Assembly: GCA_029817715.1 (NCBI GenBank)
Contig: JARUPY010000085.1
Coordinates: 2,170,001-2,234,000, forward strand
DNA length: 64,000 nt
Source of the DNA: Melastoma dodecandrum
Lineage: Eukaryota > Streptophyta > Magnoliopsida > Myrtales > Melastomataceae
Direction of reading: 5' to 3'
The translations under genes and the position numbers were made by a program. The notes below the pieces were generated by a model that was given only the letters and a program-made list of their open reading frames with translations, ran no database searches and was not told where the DNA came from. Shown piece by piece: positions 36,588 to 48,180 of this stretch (the stretch's first letter is position 1; each line of letters begins with the position of its first letter).

Positions 36588-36812
36588 TCCTAGCTGTCCG
36601 CCATGCGTGTGGGGTCGGTGAAGGAGAAGGGATGAGCGGGCACGTCTGGGATACAACACATTCTTGGCGGGGAACTTGGAAAAGGGAGAGTGATCGTTTG
36701 TATTGGAAAAGGATTTCTTGCCGAAAGGCATCGCTCCCCTGATCATATCCGTAATCATCCTTTGGCTGTTGGCCTTGGCACAGAAACTAAGGGGAGGGAT
36801 CGCGTCTGACAT

Positions 36813-38307
36813 TTATATCGCCGGACGAAACCCTTGATTGATTTCCAACGACTATTATTATATATATGAGGATGATAATAATGTACTCGCGGATCACCTG
36901 ACTTTGACATCATCATCATCATCATTACTACTACTAATACTCTCCCCAAAATTGTCAACTGGATGGAACTTGAATTATTTATTATTCTCCAAGCACGATC
37001 GCCACGTTGAATAGTTTCTCAACTTATCTTTCCGTGAGCTTCGCATTAGTTTGTGCCTATCATGTGATCTGAATGAATGAAACCAAAATGACAACGCTAA
37101 GATCGGTTCTCTCCCACATACGTACCAGAAAGAAATATCAAGACCAATCGCTACCGTGACTTGATTTCTAATATCAAAGAATATGGTCGCAATCGAGAGT
37201 AAAGAAAAGCAAAAAAGCACAAAATCGAGAGAGAAGGCAATGAAAAATAAGAATGATGAAAAGCTAAGAGCTAAGTATCAGTTCAATTTCTGTTTGAATT
37301 TTGATCGTGCTTTTTATTATATGTAAAAAGTCTATTTGTACTGATATCATAATAAACTTCATAAGATTTCAGAATTTCTTCATGTCAAGTGGCTTCATTT
37401 CTTAACTATCACGGAGTCGCCTCCTTTTCTTCATAGTTAGGTCAAATCCAAAATAACTTCTTGGTCTTACGGCGCGTGCCTTTAGGCAGTACCCACGTCA
37501 TTTGTCTGAATGGGTTAGAACATGTTATTCTCTTTTGACCCGATGATGGAGTCCATACGATATTTTAGATAGTGGACATAAACATTTAGATCATGCTTTG
37601 TTTAACTCAGTTTGAGTTTAAATCGATGGATGAATATTCAAGATATACTTGAGGGTGCCCGAGTTTAGGGGTACACTGGACACGACCCGTTTATGGAGAA
37701 TATCACGTATTAAGCGTCGTTGGTCACTTCTCTTATTGAATGAGTGTAATTGATCTCTTGACTTAAGGCATTCATTTATTCCATGCGTGGAGTGATGCAC
37801 TTTGATGCTGTTAAAAGCAGTCTTTAATCAGATTGTGAGTAATACGATTTTTGGGTGTCTTGCAAAGCGTAGAGAGTATTGTTGAGTCAGTATATGATTC
37901 ATTGCACTCTTAAACTAGAGAGTTGACGTCCTGGTCACTTGATCGAGATATTAGTGATTTTAAATATACGGCCATGGATGAATGTTTATTATTTAAGTTA
38001 GGATATATTATATCTCAAAAATCAGTAAAACAATTAATTCAATGATGACGCATAATGCACTGAATTAATCAAGATTTCGGTGAGATGAAGAGATTAAATT
38101 ATATAGTAATTGGTTAAATGTGGTTTTGATTCGTTATCAATATTCTGTTACATTAGGTGGATGAAAACTATTGTTAGACGGTTAACTCATTGTGTTATTG
38201 ATGTAACTGCATTTGAGGTAGGGAATCACATAATGGATTTTCTTAAGGAGCGAATTTCCATGGTACTTACACTAACTTGGAACCACATCCATATCAATTC
38301 TTTTCGG
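36813..38307. other. intergenic, no supportable gene
   Basis: Should contain the promoter of TPS-C near its low end. The rest is AT-rich with no coding signal or clear repeat structure. Confidence 0.45.
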
Positions 38308-40029
38308 AGGATACAGTTGGGTATTTTGGGTATGAATATACGGAAGCGAAAATGCTATATTTTTATTTCTGAAAATCGACTTATATTTTTCATATGAAAG
38401 ACATATAGTTATAACCTAAGAGGATATAAACTAAATCTTTTGAAAAATCCTATAAGATATTATTTCTAACCAAAAATCTAAATTAAATAATAACAACAAA
38501 ATATCATGACCCAACAATCTCCTCGTTGTTTTGCTGTCAATACCAAGATTTTCTCTTATCTTCTTGAATCTCGATCTATTTAAACTTTTCATCAAAAAAT
38601 CTTCAATGTGAGCTCCTCCTCGAATTTTTGAGATCTTCCGACATAAATGCGCTTTCTTCTTTCCACACAATAGGAAAACTTTTCTTTTTCATTTTCACGG
38701 ACATAAACTCACGACCATCAGGATTCACAATGGTGCAAGTCATATCCTTAAAATGCAAAGCATAATTTTTCTCTAGCATTTGACCCATACTCAGCAAACT
38801 CTGTCTGATTCCATGGACAAATAAAACATTTGATATATATTTGGTACCTGTCATTGTCTTTACGACAACTGTACCTCTGCCTTTGACATCTAGGAATCCT
38901 CCATTCCCAATCATCACTTTCAATTTGCTAACTTTGTCCAGCCTCACAAAACTGCTCAAATCTGGCATCATGTGATTTGTATAACCACTGTCTATCAACC
39001 AAGTATGATCTCGTACGCAGAGAAACACGTAGCAATAAACAATTGATCATCTTCTTCTTCTATCTTTGTGATTGTTCCTCTTGAGAAGCTTCATTGTTTG
39101 GGCATACTTTCTCCACATGGCCAAGCTGTTGGCATGACCTGCATCGTACATTTGGTCTAAAGAAACAACGATTTTCAGGATGATTATTTTTCTTACATTA
39201 AGGGCATGGAGAAAATTTTCTTCTCTTTGGCTTATCTTCTTGTCTTTTCTCTCCCCGAGATCTAGATTGTCTAGCAACATAAGCACCTTCAACACTGTTT
39301 TCTTCTTTTTCATCTTTATGATTTGCATCACCTTCTTGTCGTATCAACCTTCTCTGTTCTTAAGTTTGAAATGCATGGATGAGCTCAGTCAACGAGATCT
39401 TCGACAAATCTTTGGAGTCTTTAAGAGATGATATCTTTGACTCAAATCTTTTTGGCAAACTCACCAGCACTTTCTCCACAATTCTGCTATCTAGTAATTC
39501 CTCGCCAAGAAGCCGAATTTTGTTGACGGTTTCACTTTCTTTCATCCGCAGACGCTCGAAGTCTCTCTTCAAATTCAGAATCTGCATACGACACGTTCTA
39601 TTGCTGCCCATAAATTACTCCTGCAACTTGTCCCACACGTCCTTAGGAGTGTCACAAGCCATAATTCTTGTGAAAATCACATCCGAGACCGTCGAAAAAA
39701 TATAGGACAAGGCCTTTGGAGCCTTTGTTGACTCCTCCTCTTGGAGTCAGATTTGATTCAAGATCGGATTATTACCTAGAGGTGTTAGATCTTTATCTGC
39801 TTCAACCCACTGTCACAAGCCAAGACATCTGAGGTGTGTTTTCATCTTCACGGCCCACAACTGATAGTTTTCGACATCGAAAATCGGAAGCATAAGAGAT
39901 GACGAACCGCTTTCGCTCTGATATCATTTATTGGGTATTTTAGGTATGAATATACGAAAGCGAAAATGCTATAACTTAAGAGGATCTAAATTAAATCTTC
40001 TGAAAAAACCTATAAGATATTATTTCGAC
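38308..40029 (-). mobile_element. Ty1/Copia element, internally deleted and truncated
   Basis: Read on the minus strand. A truncated 5' LTR (40029-39929) is followed by primer site TGATATCAGAGC (39928-39917). Gag starts with MLPIFDVENYQLWAVKMK, and the domain includes RDFERLRMKE and SLPKRFESKISSL. A zinc-knuckle segment ends in [12 protein letters not shown]. The protease-like WLIDSGYTNHM lies near 39000, and the pre-integrase start near 38800. At about 38620-38640 the frame jumps directly to the end of RNase H (KSLNRSRFKKIRENLGI), so integrase, reverse transcriptase and most of RNase H are gone. A purine tract and a 3' LTR of about 209 bases (38516-38308) follow. Gag contains several stops. 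The two LTR pieces share YTATAAGATATTATTTC-type sequence but have clearly diverged, so this is an old copy. Confidence 0.85.
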
Positions 40030-40289
40030 TGATATGCTTCTATATTCATATGAGATATCGGGTCGAGTTCTTCGCATGTGGGAAACAATAATGCGGGTGG
40101 GTTTGACATTGAGATATATGGACAAGCTGGATACGGGGATGATAACCAAGGCGATGACAGGACGAAGACGAACGAAGTCTACTACTGGACGAAGTATACG
40201 AACAGTCAGGAGGACGAAGTATACGAACTCTACATGCCTCATTCGGTGTGAACGCAATCCACAGAGAATATAATACGAGACTTGAAAGG

Positions 40290-40640
40290 AGGGGGTGTCG
40301 TAGGCCATTTAGGACGAGATAAAACGATAGCAGCAGTCTTAGAGAGGTACTTTTTGGCCCCGCATGAAGGGAGACGTTGGGAAAACAGTACAGGCGGCGA
40401 AAGGACAATGTCGGAATACTAGTTTATAGGCAAACGTTGTACATTACCTTAGAATGTATATAGCCGCCCCCTAGTTTGTACACCGGCCCTAGAACGTATA
40501 TGGGAGGATCTGTCAACGGATTTTGTGGTGGGCGATCTCACGTTGAACTAAAGGGCACATGTAGAACGCATATGGGAGGATTTTACCCACTCCTTGACCA
40601 CACATGTTTGTCCTTTAGTTAAATAAGTTTCAGCGTAGCG
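40290..40640 (+). mobile_element. Ty3/Gypsy integrase fragment
   Basis: [20 protein letters not shown] near 40294-40353 matches the integrase zinc-binding region of plant Gypsy elements. After frame changes, WEDLSTDFVVG near 40504-40536 matches the start of the integrase core, and WEDF near 40575 repeats that unit. Stops and frame shifts are frequent and no LTRs were found, so this is a short relic. Confidence 0.65.
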
Positions 40641-42435
40641 GATCCTCATCATCATCAAATCCCGATTGATCTCCGCCTGATTCCTTTTTAAAAATTTTCA
40701 TTCTGCCTGGGCCAATCTCTAGATAATATAAAATAAGTGATTTTCTTAGTTCAATAATTTACAATTAACTAAGGATCGTTTGAATTGTTCTTACGACAAA
40801 AATTAAATAGTAATTACTGTTGCATGAAATAGGGAATAAAATGTAAGAGCGATCTCATTGCATGTTTGATTTGCCCCGAAACCATTTGTTTTTTTTTATT
40901 TTATAAAATAAAATAAAATCTTACTAATATAATTACACCAATATTTAATCCATACGAGATCGAGACGAAACAGTTGGGTTGGATGGGCTACGTCCATTGG
41001 GACTGCAACCGAGCCCACATTTCGAGACGACTGCGACTGTCATCCTTAGGTCAAGCTGATGCACCAGAATGCGACCATCCACCCGTCAAGCCGCAAAGAA
41101 CGCGACCCATACGGTTTCCTCAAGCAGATCAGTCAGATATTGGTTTGAGTGTCCCCTACTGTCTCTACAACGATTGGTTTGAGTGTCGCAATGGTGAGCA
41201 GATGCTCCACGCTGAGGATGATCGACCATCCAGAGACCTCCAATGTACGCGGCATGTCCTGTGATAACTGATCGAGGTTGCCTCGGAACTCGTCGGGGAA
41301 CTCGGAACAAATTTTGGGCCGACGATGATGATGGTTGTAATCGTCGGGTTTAAGTGATTGCAAGTGACAATTCTAAGGGAAAAGGACTCGAGCATATGAG
41401 TGCAGATAGATGCTTCCTCGAAATAGACTCGAGCTCGAGTATCCTATGAAGCCCCCCCGAGGCGGATAAATCTTAGTAAAACCTTGAGGACTTTAAGTCA
41501 ATCAGACCATGGAGTTGACTTGAAGGACCAAATTAAAGTCAACTTTGAATAATAATAGATCAAAGCCTACTAGCTTTTCCTCAAGTAAATTTGACAAGTA
41601 GTGAATTAAGCACTTAGCGATTTTTAGAGACGGGTGGTTAAGATCAAGCATACTCGACCAGCTTGGAGACGCGGGAGATGAATTCAAATACACAACCGTT
41701 AGCCTCATGATGTCCTGAAAAAGCAGTTGGAGACACGATCAGCATGAGATTGTTCTTATTGTAAGTAGTCAGAAAATTCTTTTAGGCAGGACAAGCAAAC
41801 GCACCCCACCCAACGAGCATTTTTGTTTTGTGAACCGAAATGGAGATCGAGGTCAGATAGTTGTGTTTCAAAACGAGAAAACTGAAGTTGGAGAAAATGA
41901 TGGTGGTTTAGGCATTTCGTCGAACAACTTCTAGGCACGCTATTGGGCACTTGTGAAGGCCGCATCCGACCTCTCGGATTTGAAAGCAATGCAAAGCTTG
42001 TTGTTTCAAGGGCGAGAGAATGGTAGTGTTTCATGGAAATTCGCTGAGACGCCATATATCAAGAAAAGTCGCTAAAAATAATGTTGGGTCATAATAATTT
42101 AACGAAATAATTTTCGGACTCCGTGCCTTATTTACGAAATAATAAGGTAATTTTTAAACTCTTCATTTTATTTGACGAAATAATTTTCGGACCAACATTA
42201 TTTAGGAACAAAACTCAGACAAGAATGACCTTTGTTAGAAATTTTACACTTAAAACAGGGATTGATAAGCAGGGAAATATGAATAGTGACTCGACAAGTA
42301 AGAAAATATAAAGTATATGTAAGAACAGTAACTTAACATGTAGGAAAATATAAAGTATATGTAGGGATAGTTACTCGCCATACAGAAAAATATACATCAT
42401 GTCAGTGAACGATACCTAAAAGGATTGTCCCTAAA
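40641..42435. other. intergenic, no supportable gene
   Basis: AT-rich except for a more GC-balanced stretch at about 40970-41370 that has open frames on both strands without recognisable motifs. No splice-supported exons were found. Confidence 0.4.
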
Positions 42436-44704
42436 GTCATTCTGATGGTATCCATCATCGACGATATCTACGATGTTTATGGTACTGTAGAGGAATGCCA
42501 GATCTTTGTAACAGCTATTGGAAGGTTCAATAGGTCGAATTTTTTTGCTAAATTTCTCACAAAATCGTTGCGAAGTAAACTTTCACGTTTTGGAGGAATG
42601 CCGGATTGTTGCTGCTTAACGGCATCATGCCTCATATGTATTTCAGATGCTGCGATCAAAGAATTGCCGGATTACGTGAAATGGTGATACAATGCACTCC
42701 TAGATGTATGCGACGAGATTCATATAGAGATGGCGAGCAAGGGTCAAACCCGCGACAATGCAGTAAAAGCAGTCAATACATCTCCCAATTTTTCCTTTGG
42801 ATAAAAGATGAAATAAAAAAAATTGAGTCGTACAGAAGAACAATCAAGTTGAAAAATCTAGTTATACACGACATTCTTTGACAGATGAAAAATCAAGTTA
42901 AGGCATACTTTGAGGAGGCGATGTGGTTCCCCAATCGTCACGTCCTGTCGATGGAGGAGTACATGAACATTGCATTGACATCCTACGGATATCCTTTCTC
43001 GGTATGGGCGATGAAGTCAAGGAAGAAGCTTTCAGATGGGCAGACGAGCCATCAAAGTTGGTGAGAGCGTCCGAGGTCATATACCGGCTCATGGATGATA
43101 TCATAGGCCACAAAGGTAAGGCGGTCACACTTTTCAATGACGGAGACGCGTGGAAGAACAGTCATTACAGACAGACTGGAGGTTGATCGTGTTGCTTTTG
43201 ACAGTTTGAGCGGAGGAGAGGACATGTGGTGTCCACGGTCGAGTGTTATGTGAAAGAGAAACCAGATGTCATGGAAGAGGACGCCTAAGAGGAAATCCGC
43301 ACTGGAGTCTTTTATGCATAGAGGGACATCAACGAATGTTGTCTCCATCTGATCCCGATTCCGATGGCGCTTTTCACTCGAGTGCTCAACTTGGCAAGAG
43401 TGATGGATGTGCTGTGCGAGGATGACGACAACTACGGCCACTCAGGGAACAAACTTAAGGGGAACATAAAATGTAGGCAAAATATCGATATTTGACTCAA
43501 TCAATTTGCCAACTTTACGATTTGGCATATCGTTTCAAAAATTTTTAATTTGGCCTTATTTCAATTTTACTTTTCAATTTGGCCATATTTGTAACGGCGT
43601 TTGTGATTTCGTCGTTAGCGTTAATACTATCATTTGTTTTTTAACGTGGCAATGATAATAAAATAAATCAAGGGAAAAATATTGATATTTGGCCCAATGA
43701 ATTTGCCAACTTTACGTTTTGGCCTAACGTTTTAAAAGTTTTCAATTTGACATTAAATCAATTTTAATTCGAGGAGGATTTCGAGGAACAAGAACAAAAA
43801 ACCCAGGAAAACAGGAGTCTACCTCAGTGACAACTGGGCTATCATCTCCTCGTCTTGTTTTCGGCTTTGCTTCTCTCTTTACCTTTGTCGATGTTGGCTG
43901 ATATATGCGTCAATAGGTTCATTTTCGACTCTTGTAATGACATAAGGGATTTACGTTTGGGTCGTGTGCAGTCTGCTTTTGCTTTAGTCATTGCCTTTTC
44001 TTCTCTCCTCAATGAACATGTCTTGAGGCCTCCTCTCTTCCCTTGTTCCGTCAGGGAAACGAAGTCGTTAGTAGAATAATAGCTCGTGGGTCAATCATTC
44101 AGTACTTGATGGATACCCTTTACCCCTAGTCGGCGTAGGAATCAATCAAGGGATCCCACCTTGACGCTTGGGTTTCAATGCCGTTGGAATCCGCTTCAAG
44201 GTAAGTTGTCGAAAACCGGGCTTCCACATACATGGAGTTGGGGTTCGAAAAAATCGATCTAACCTTTTTATAGGTTGTTGAGAAGAAGAGTTCCCCATGT
44301 CGTAATGATGAAACCCGAGATAGGCTCATTTAGCGTGATTGGTCACAGGCAACAAGCTCCTTGCTTCCCCGCCAACGTCCTTTCCTGGGTTTCTAGTTCT
44401 TCTTCCTCGAATTAAAATTGATTTCAGGCCAAATTGAAAACTTTTAAAACGTTAGGCCAAAACGTAAAATTGACAAATTCATTGGGCTAAATATCGATAT
44501 TTTGCCCTTGATTTATTTTATTATCATTAGAAAAACAAATAATACGTATTAATGCCATTACGAATATGGTCAAAATGAAAAGTAAAATTAAAATAAGGCC
44601 AAACCGAAAACTTTTGAAACAATATGTCAAAACGTAAAAGTGACAAATTGATTAGGCCAAATATCGATATTTTGCCTATCCTCGTCCAGCTGCTAACGAA
44701 GTGA
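42436..44704 (+). pseudogene. terpene synthase TPS-D, truncated and interrupted pseudogene
   Basis: Only C-terminal exons are present. Exon 4 part: VSIIDDIYDVYGTVEE, with DDxxD intact, at 42443-42525. Exon 5 starts after TTTCAG near 42647 (AAIKELPDYVKW, then TGA). Exon 6 is near 42886 (MKNQVKAYFEEAMWF), with a frameshift before LGMGDEVKEEAF. Exon 7 is near 43196 (FERRRGHVVSTVECYVKE), with two more stops. Within exon 7, after KLKGNIKC, a 1.2-kb inverted-repeat element (43476-44676) is inserted. Removing it with one TA restores the reading CILVQLLTK and a stop at 44702-44704, equivalent to the C-terminal AILIDPLPL of TPS-B. Exons 1-3 are absent. It lies on the opposite strand from the other TPS genes. 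Confidence 0.85.
43476..44676. mobile_element. inverted-repeat transposon with long arms and TA target duplication
   Basis: The left arm (43476-about 43810) and right arm (about 44381-44676) are close reverse complements, starting and ending with GGCAAAATATCGATATTT. TA flanks both sides (43474-43475 and 44677-44678), as for Tc1/Mariner-type insertion. Each arm itself contains two related units about 197 bases apart, built on CAATTTGCCAACTTTACG. The right arm is about 40 bases shorter. The 570-base centre (about 43811-44380) has no recognisable coding sequence or transposase. It is inserted in the last exon of TPS-D. Confidence 0.8.
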
Positions 44705-44916
44705 TTTGGTTGTGATGAGACGATTCTGTAAGATGTCATGTATCTGTTTTATCTTCGAAAAATAACAGCCTGCGTATTTCCGACAAAACGCGGGTTTTAT
44801 AAAGAAATGTATTCGACATGACAGAAGAAACGAAAGACACCACCAGAAGACTCGATCAACACAAAAGGCCATCCTTAAGGTAACTAACGTCATCGTCCTC
44901 TTATTGCGGCCAATTT

Positions 44917-46557
44917 TCAATGCCATGCAGAAGCAGACACAAGGAACCTGTCCTTCCAACCGAGGAGCATCGCCCCATCTGTCTCCACGAGGGTGTAGTG
45001 CGGGGAGTAACACCCCAGCAGGCTCTTAATGACCGAGTTCACGTAACTGCTCAGGGGGTACTGCCTGAACCCTGCCATTGAGAACCTCGACTTCCACTTC
45101 CCCAGAAGCTCGTGCCTCTCCGACCTATCCTTCCCCTCGCAGGCGATGATGTTGACCATGTCCCTCGCTAGGCAGTGCTGCTCCACGTTTATCCTCTCCC
45201 TCCGGTCCCTCGGCATCATCTCATCAATCGACTCAAACATCGCCAGGTAATAGTTTAGGGTCTCGACGAACCTGGTGAGGAAGGGCGTGGTGTTCGTGTT
45301 CGACTCCTGCTCGACCAGGGTGACCAGCTTGGGGGACAGGGACTTCACTAGCCTGAGGAGCCCATCCCTCGGGTTGCTGACATCAACGCTCTCGTCTGGA
45401 GTGTGATGAAGCTGCAACGGGAAGTTTACCACTAGGGCATCACCGGGTCGAACACCAAGCATCTCAACCGTGATGTCGGGGGCGAAGACAGGGACACCTT
45501 CGAACTCGACGGGTATGCCAAACTTCTTGGAGACTTCAGCCAGCTGCTTCCCTACAGCCTCTAACCCTGCCCCCCGGGCGTACTTAGACATCGGGTCATC
45601 AATCCCTGTTATTCGCACATTAGGTGGCCCACCTGGTCGAGCAGCAAGGGCCTGGAGCAGGGTCATCCACTGAGTCCCATGAGCAATCATGAAGTCGACG
45701 ATGTGAATTCGATGCTCGGTCCTGCACGCTTCCGCAATCGCCCCATTCGCCGCCATGTACCCGAATTTCAAGTATGGGCAAATGTCATAAAGGATATGCA
45801 TATATGATAGCAGATCTTTGCCCTCTGGCTCCCTGCATCTAAGGGTCCGATATATGTTCAACCCTGATGCCTCTCTACGAGCAACCAGCGCTTCTACCAT
45901 GTAGGCACCAAGTCGCTCGATCGGCTCCCCTGTGATGGACACAACACCCCTTGCCTCCTCGACCAATTTATCGAACTCCACCAAGTTGTTCTCAGAGAGT
46001 GACCTCGCACAACCAATCAGCAACTGCTTCCAATTACCCGGCGGAACATCATGAACCAAGAATTCCTCCCGAACCGCCATCTGACACTCCTCTGGGAATC
46101 GACCGTGCTGTGGATTAGGTAGCGAGCCGCGGCAAACAGGGCTGGCCTGCACGGAGGGAGAAGGATTCACGATAGGAGCTGCTTTCCTCAATCCCCTACT
46201 AATACCCACAGGAAAGTTATCGAGTTCCTGAGGAGTAAATTTCATATCCCGTGCTTCATCCTCGTTTGACGACCAGGACAGTCCGCAGGAGGAACCGCCG
46301 TCGAGGGACGGGCTGGACTTGAAAAATCTGCCGCTGTCAAGGGAAGAGTCTCCGGAAGGGCTAACGACCGAGGCTGAGCAGAGAGGGTCCTGACTATCGG
46401 TATCAAAAAGGGTCAAGAAGGGAGAATTTGGGGAGTCCCATTTCGGAGCCTGGATGGGTTCGGACAACCTGCTGGGTATGGCGGTACGAGGCTCGGCAAA
46501 CGACAAGGCTGCGGAGGAGGTGGTCGGGGCATTGGTTGTCGAAGGATGAGAGTCCAT
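44917..46557 (-). CDS. GRAS transcription regulator, PAT1/SCL branch
   Basis: One uninterrupted frame of 546 residues, the normal intronless form of GRAS genes. The N-terminal 165 residues are Ser/Pro-rich and variable. The GRAS domain follows: leucine-rich region from about 174 (GNWKQLLIGCARSLSEN), a VHIID-type motif HRIHIVDF with GTQWMTLLQALA near 280-300, a second leucine-rich region, a PFYRE-equivalent around LNYYLAMFESID, the RERINVEQH region, and a C-terminal SAW region (LLGWKDRFLVSASAW). The EEFLVHDVPPGNWKQLL junction and overall motifs place it with PAT1/SCL1/SCL13/SCL21 and rice CIGR proteins, linked to phytochrome, gibberellin or elicitor signalling. The start at 46557 is the first ATG of the frame. 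Subgroup is less certain than family. Confidence 0.95.
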   Translation of the reverse strand: MDSHPSTTNAPTTSSAALSFAEPRTAIPSRLSEPIQAPKWDSPNSPFLTLFDTDSQDPLCSASVVSPSGDSSLDSGRFFKSSPSLDGGSSCGLSWSSNEDEARDMKFTPQELDNFPVGISRGLRKAAPIVNPSPSVQASPVCRGSLPNPQHGRFPEECQMAVREEFLVHDVPPGNWKQLLIGCARSLSENNLVEFDKLVEEARGVVSITGEPIERLGAYMVEALVARREASGLNIYRTLRCREPEGKDLLSYMHILYDICPYLKFGYMAANGAIAEACRTEHRIHIVDFMIAHGTQWMTLLQALAARPGGPPNVRITGIDDPMSKYARGAGLEAVGKQLAEVSKKFGIPVEFEGVPVFAPDITVEMLGVRPGDALVVNFPLQLHHTPDESVDVSNPRDGLLRLVKSLSPKLVTLVEQESNTNTTPFLTRFVETLNYYLAMFESIDEMMPRDRRERINVEQHCLARDMVNIIACEGKDRSERHELLGKWKSRFSMAGFRQYPLSSYVNSVIKSLLGCYSPHYTLVETDGAMLLGWKDRFLVSASAWH

Positions 46558-47785
46558 ACTACAGGCCTTAGCATCAGGCCATCCACTAAAAGACCAACAC
46601 TAGTCCCACCCTAACTCAGATTTACTCCCGGGAAGAAGCTGCCTGCAAAGATCCGCTCGATTATATAATAAAAATAACCATCATCACCATGCCCTAAACC
46701 CTCCTAAGAATTAAGCAATCAAACAAAAACCAAGAACCAGAAAAAAGAGAAACACGAATCCCACGACTCATGAAACATCGTACTGAAGAAAAAGGGCTTG
46801 CCCGTGGTGGAATGAATGAGTGGAAAACACAAACCCGGGTCCTGGATCATAGTCGAATCTCTCTCGGAATCTAGGAGTTTATCTATCTTCCTCTTTGTAA
46901 TAACGAAAATGATTCCGAGGAGGAAAGGATCGGGGAGCCGAGACGGTGTTTTATAGGCGGATGGTATTGTTATTGGTTCAGACAGAGGGGAGGAGATATG
47001 GACGATTGAGATACGACGTCGTTTCAATTCCTCCGACCAAAGTCGCGAGTTTCTGATGGAACCCACCACCCATTTGCGGGTGTCTCGCAGCGGAACATCC
47101 TGACCTGCTTCTTCTCCCCCCCCCCCCGCGTGCTTTATGTTACACTGTTAAAAGAAATACGGTTGTTACCCAGTTTGATTTTAGAAACGGCCATATCTTT
47201 TAAAAGTTAAACTAGAAGTAGATGAATGAAAGATCGTATTTTTAATAAAATTTTACCGCTGTCCTTACGTGGCTGTGCTCTTCAATCGACACTTGTGGTT
47301 GGTTTGGTTTGATTATTCCTCGCCCCCCTTCCAGCGGAGGTCTTCTGCCGGCAGAGTGAAAAGGCTAGAAGACCAGGTCAGATAGAACCTTGACTCGACC
47401 CCTACTAATTCTGGAGGCCACGGTCAACGTCTGCCTTAAGCGACCACGTCATCGGTTACGCCACCAAAACCAAGCTAAACCTCGCCCAAATCACGTTATA
47501 AAAGCACGCACACACGTGGGGGATCATCATATTGTGTATACATAGAGAAATGACGTTGAGACTTTGAATTATTTATTAATGGTTGGTAAATTGATTTTGA
47601 AAAGAAGACGTGGAACAAAGGCTAAAAAAAGGCGGCTGCTTCTTACTCTGACTTTTCTCCCTTCATTGTGTAATAAGCAAACTCGAAAAAAGACGATGGG
47701 GGTTTCGATTCCAAATCTTGGAGTTGTCGCGGATTGGTCCGAAAATATTTTAGGATTTACGTTGAAACTTTTAAAATTTTTATTT
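46558..47785. other. GRAS upstream region, no further gene
   Basis: Should hold the 5' UTR and promoter of the GRAS gene. Short open frames occur on both strands without recognisable motifs. A C-run lies near 47120. Confidence 0.45.
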
Positions 47786-48180
47786 TACAGTATCGAACTT
47801 TATGAGTTTGACTTCATGTGGATAGAACTATTTCACATAAAGTGAAACTCATAGAGTTTGACTTCCGCCTTAATGAAGTCGAATTCTAAGAAAGTTCGAA
47901 CTCTGGGAGTTTGACTCCATGTGGATAGAACTATTTCACATAAAGTGAAACTCAGAGAGTTCGACTTCCTCAATGCCTTAATGAAGTCGAATTCTAAAAA
48001 AGGACGAACTGCAAACACTTGGAATTTTTTCCAAGCGTTGTAAGTTTTGCCCGTCAATTTTCTCCTCGAAATATATGAGTTCGACTTCATGTAAAATTAT
48101 TACATACCCACAAAGTTGAACTCGTAGAGTTTGACTTTACCGAAGCTAATTGGAATTCGAACTCTTAGAGTTCGACTTCT
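47786..48180. repeat. tandem and dyad repeats around GAGTTTGACTTC
   Basis: A unit of about 103 bases occurs twice (compare CATGTGGATAGAACTATTTC at 47815 and 47918), followed by degenerate copies to about 48180. The units contain inverted pairs such as TTTCACATAAAGTGAAA and repeated AGTTCGACTTC / GAAGTCGAATTC. A related dyad, AAGTTCGACTTT paired with AAGTCGAACTT, occurs again near 49786-49830. No coding function is seen. Confidence 0.7.

Noticed and set aside
40974..41395. Overlapping frames on both strands in a GC-balanced stretch
   Set aside because: No recognisable domain, and no single frame is favoured.
47833..48090. 85-codon minus-strand frame
   Set aside because: It lies wholly within tandem repeats and repeats its own sequence because of them.
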